Source: Acidobacteriota bacterium (GTDB lineage Bacteria > Acidobacteriota > Terriglobia > Terriglobales > Acidobacteriaceae). From it: a stretch of DNA of 64,000 nucleotides. Shown piece by piece: positions 61,630 through 64,000 of this stretch. A program made the translations under genes and the position numbers. Location of the stretch: NCBI GenBank assembly GCA_003225055.1, contig QIAU01000124.1, forward strand, positions 1 to 64,000, read 5' to 3'. The notes under the pieces are model-generated. The model worked only from the letters and a program-made list of their open reading frames with translations, was not told the DNA's origin and ran no database searches. The first letter of the stretch is position 1, and every line of letters begins with the position of its first letter.

Positions 61630-64000
61630 TTAGAACTCCAGCTTAAGCCCAAACTGGATCTGGCGCGACGTGGTGTTGTTGATTAGCAACTGGCTATTGG
61701 AGACCCCAAAACTGGGGTTGTTAATCTGCTGCACAGGAGGCGCGAAGTTCACACGGTTGAGCAGGTTGAAGCATTCGCTGCGGAACTGCAGGCTGGAGTC
61801 TTTCCGGAAGCGAAAACGTTTGGAGAGGGAGGCGTCCACCGTGAACAGTCCGGGCTGACGGAATCGACCGCGCGCCAGCCGCAGGCGGGGATCGATGATG
61901 CCCAGACCTGGACCGACCGGACTGGTGCAAATACCATTCGTGGTTGTGCACCGATACTGCCGGGCCGCGCCAGTCGGGTCAACGCCCACGCCTCCTCCCG
62001 CATAGTACAAGGTGGAAAGGGCGCCGGTCGCGACCGCGCGATCGGTGGCATCGCCGTCAAAGTTGGAGTCGACTCCCGCAAAAATCGGCAATGGCGGGCC
62101 TGATTGCGCTTCGAGGATCGTGGCTAGCTGCCAGCCACCTAGGAATGTATTGCGCGGTTTGAATGGCAGTTCGTAGATCGCATTTGCGGTGAAGCGATGC
62201 CTAGCGTCAAACAGAGAGTCGCCGTAATTGTCGCCGTTGCGCCCGGGCGAAATGTACTGATTCACGAAAGTCGCAGCGGCCTCGTCCACGCTAATCTCAG
62301 GATTCCCAATGGCACACGCTACAGCGTTCCGAAATCCGGTTGGAACGGCGACGGAAAACGCGCCGGGGCACGACGATCCCGGCGCGAACACAGGCGCCAG
62401 GAGATTGTTGACGGTAGCGGGTGGCGGGCTGATATCGGGGACCAGAGTTGTGACCGCGATTTGAGCATTGCTGGCGGTGTCCAGAGAATGAGACCAGGTG
62501 TAAGACGCCTGTAAAGTCAGCCCTCGGGAATAGCGTTTGACGACCTCGAGCTGGAGTGCGTTGTAGCGGGAGATCGCGTCGGTGACCAGATTGTAGAAGG
62601 CGGCAAACGGAGGGGCAATGATGTTATTGGCAATATCAGCCGGATTTCTGGGAATGGAAGTAGGACTGGCGCCATTGCTGGGACGGAAGGCGTCGGCGAA
62701 ACCGTCACCGAAGTTGGGGCGTGCGAGCTGCGCCAAGCGATGGCCATTGGCGCCCGCATAGCTGGCGTTCAAGAGCATGTCCTTGGTCAGCTGGCGAGAG
62801 AGTGTCAGGTGCCAGCGTTCGGAATACGGGGTGCGAATCCCAGGATCGACACTGTTGACCTCATAGACAGACGTCGTGTCCAGGGCGGCAGGAGCTTGTC
62901 TTCCATCAAAGGGAAAGAGATTGAGCACGCTGGGGGTGACAAAGGGAGCGTTGTTGCGGAACTGGTCGAGTACAAATCCGTAGATCCGATCATAATACAG
63001 GCCATAGCCGCCTCGGAGCACGGTCGTGTTATTCCCAAGCATGTCCCAGGCAAAGCCCGCGCGTGGGGCAAAATTGGTCTTGTCTGCGCAATACGGATCG
63101 ATATGGAATTGTGCAGTCGGCACCAAGGCGACATTCCTCATCCCCGCACCCACGGGAAGAGGCTGACACGCCAGGGGCTTGTCATTTTGCATGACAAAGG
63201 CATTGCTCAAGGCGTTGTGGACCTCGTGCATCGGCAGGTTCAATTCATAACGCAGTCCGAAATCCAAGGTGAATCGGGGAAACACTCGGAAAGAATCTTG
63301 CGCAAAAAAGGCGGACTCGGAATTCCGCAATCCGCGCAACCCACTGTTGCTATAAGTGTAGAAATTCTGAAGCTGGCCGGCGATCAGGCCACTCTGTAAG
63401 CTGGTCAGATCGCTGCTGACGACCCCCAGGGTCGGACGAATAAAGGCCTCAGAATTGTCGTCGGACTGAATGCGCCGGAACTCGGCGCCCGCCGCGATTT
63501 GATGTCTTCCTCTGATCCAGCCGACAGAGTCCTGCACATGAAAAACCCTATCGCTTCGGATCTGCGGGAAAAAGAAATTGCCTCCTGCCGGACTGAAGAT
63601 ACCCGTGGAAGTGAGGATGTAGGGCAATCCGTTCGCAGAATTATCCCGGCTGCTAAAGGGTTGACCGGCGAACGGGCCGGCGAAGCGGGCCATTCCTGCC
63701 TGAAGCGCAGCCGCAGGCGGAGTTTCGGTTTGAGTATTGTCGTCGATCCGATTCACAAAGAAGCGGAATGTATTGTAAATGTTTGGTCCAAGCGCCCAGT
63801 CATCCCCTACACCTCCATTCCAGTTCCGCTGGGTTCCGATCTCTCCAGTGCCGGGGATTCCATCCCCCAAAAGGACGAGGTCACCGTTGACCCCCGCCAG
63901 ACTGAGAAAGATCTTATGTGAGCCCAAGGCGCGATCGAGGCGTAGGAAGCCGTCGTCCTGACTGCGCGGGTTATTGAGTCTCGAGTGATAAATTGCAGCG
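61630..64000 (-). CDS. Oar-like TonB-dependent outer-membrane receptor, C-terminal part (cut by window edge)
   Basis: An open minus-strand frame from the stop at 61630 through the right edge, about 790 residues without the N terminus. The sequence continues upstream of the ATG-like codon at 63927 as NPRSQDDGFLRLDRALGSHK, so that codon is internal. The visible part is outer-membrane barrel: IAAGAEFRRIQSDDNSEAFI, FTLDFGLRYELNLPMHEVH, GFAWDMLGNNTTVLRGGYGLYYDRIYG and SERWHLTLSRQLTKDMLLNASYAGANGHRLA. The end reads NNTTSRQIQFGLKLEF, with the terminal Phe needed for assembly. The plug and carboxypeptidase-regulatory domains would lie beyond the window. It resembles the receptor at 55828-58716 in layout but is clearly distinct. 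Confidence 0.85.
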   Translation of the reverse strand, partial: AAIYHSRLNNPRSQDDGFLRLDRALGSHKIFLSLAGVNGDLVLLGDGIPGTGEIGTQRNWNGGVGDDWALGPNIYNTFRFFVNRIDDNTQTETPPAAALQAGMARFAGPFAGQPFSSRDNSANGLPYILTSTGIFSPAGGNFFFPQIRSDRVFHVQDSVGWIRGRHQIAAGAEFRRIQSDDNSEAFIRPTLGVVSSDLTSLQSGLIAGQLQNFYTYSNSGLRGLRNSESAFFAQDSFRVFPRFTLDFGLRYELNLPMHEVHNALSNAFVMQNDKPLACQPLPVGAGMRNVALVPTAQFHIDPYCADKTNFAPRAGFAWDMLGNNTTVLRGGYGLYYDRIYGFVLDQFRNNAPFVTPSVLNLFPFDGRQAPAALDTTSVYEVNSVDPGIRTPYSERWHLTLSRQLTKDMLLNASYAGANGHRLAQLARPNFGDGFADAFRPSNGASPTSIPRNPADIANNIIAPPFAAFYNLVTDAISRYNALQLEVVKRYSRGLTLQASYTWSHSLDTASNAQIAVTTLVPDISPPPATVNNLLAPVFAPGSSCPGAFSVAVPTGFRNAVACAIGNPEISVDEAAATFVNQYISPGRNGDNYGDSLFDARHRFTANAIYELPFKPRNTFLGGWQLATILEAQSGPPLPIFAGVDSNFDGDATDRAVATGALSTLYYAGGGVGVDPTGAARQYRCTTTNGICTSPVGPGLGIIDPRLRLARGRFRQPGLFTVDASLSKRFRFRKDSSLQFRSECFNLLNRVNFAPPVQQINNPSFGVSNSQLLINNTTSRQIQFGLKLEF

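Overview
The window looks like a chromosomal contig from an Acidobacteriota bacterium, most likely class Terriglobia. The evidence is a moderately high G+C genome with large Oar-like TonB-dependent receptors carrying an N-terminal carboxypeptidase-regulatory domain, DUF5666, DUF4397 and DUF5916 proteins, secreted proteins with InlB-type repeats, an Hfq with an N-terminal extension, and short intergenic repeats of the sort common in soil acidobacteria. This placement is inferred from gene content; no rRNA or tRNA gene was seen.

Layout. At 1-101 the start of an IS630-like transposase runs off the left edge. From 0.2 to 10.6 kb there are housekeeping and proteolysis genes: a secreted M1-like peptidase, rlmB, a PIG-L deacetylase, a secreted M61 peptidase, tmk, holB, hfq, dcd, an HU gene with a good sigma70-type promoter, and an M50 membrane protease. 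From 10.6 to 20.3 kb eight genes lie in a row on the minus strand (rapZ, msbA-like, yicC, gmk, rpoZ, coaBC, family-4 uracil-DNA glycosylase, priA). Next come a DUF5916 outer-membrane protein, a 1.4 kb stretch of decayed genes (a NusG-like antiterminator and a second conserved gene, plus a possible structured RNA), an EXORDIUM/PHI-1-like secreted protein with its own terminator, a TrmJ-like methyltransferase, a secreted M13 peptidase and a 973-residue cell-surface protein.

From 31.6 to 43.5 kb is an efflux island. A minus-strand operon encodes three tandem HlyD-type adaptors, a MacB-type permease without an ATPase domain, and a TolC-type outer-membrane channel. Facing away from it across 0.6 kb is an RND adaptor/pump pair that lacks its own channel. 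The two systems may share the single TolC protein. A two-domain VOC protein follows.

From 44.5 to 48.5 kb is a complete four-subunit quinol:fumarate reductase/succinate dehydrogenase operon (frdABCD order) with a helical-repeat protein at its end. From 48.6 to 53.7 kb the DNA is in decay. It holds broken genes for a tandem YCII protein, glycerol kinase (large internal deletion) and an NHL-repeat protein, interleaved with intact DoxX and PLP-decarboxylase genes. The right end carries a DUF4397 lipoprotein, a DUF5666 protein just ahead of an Oar-like receptor, cysS, pgsA with a short conserved partner, and a second Oar-like receptor that runs off the right edge.

The most unusual items are the three-adaptor/ATPase-less efflux operon paired with an RND pump, the EXORDIUM-like protein with a metalloprotease-like motif, the divergent Hfq, and the decayed antiterminator locus with its possible RNA.
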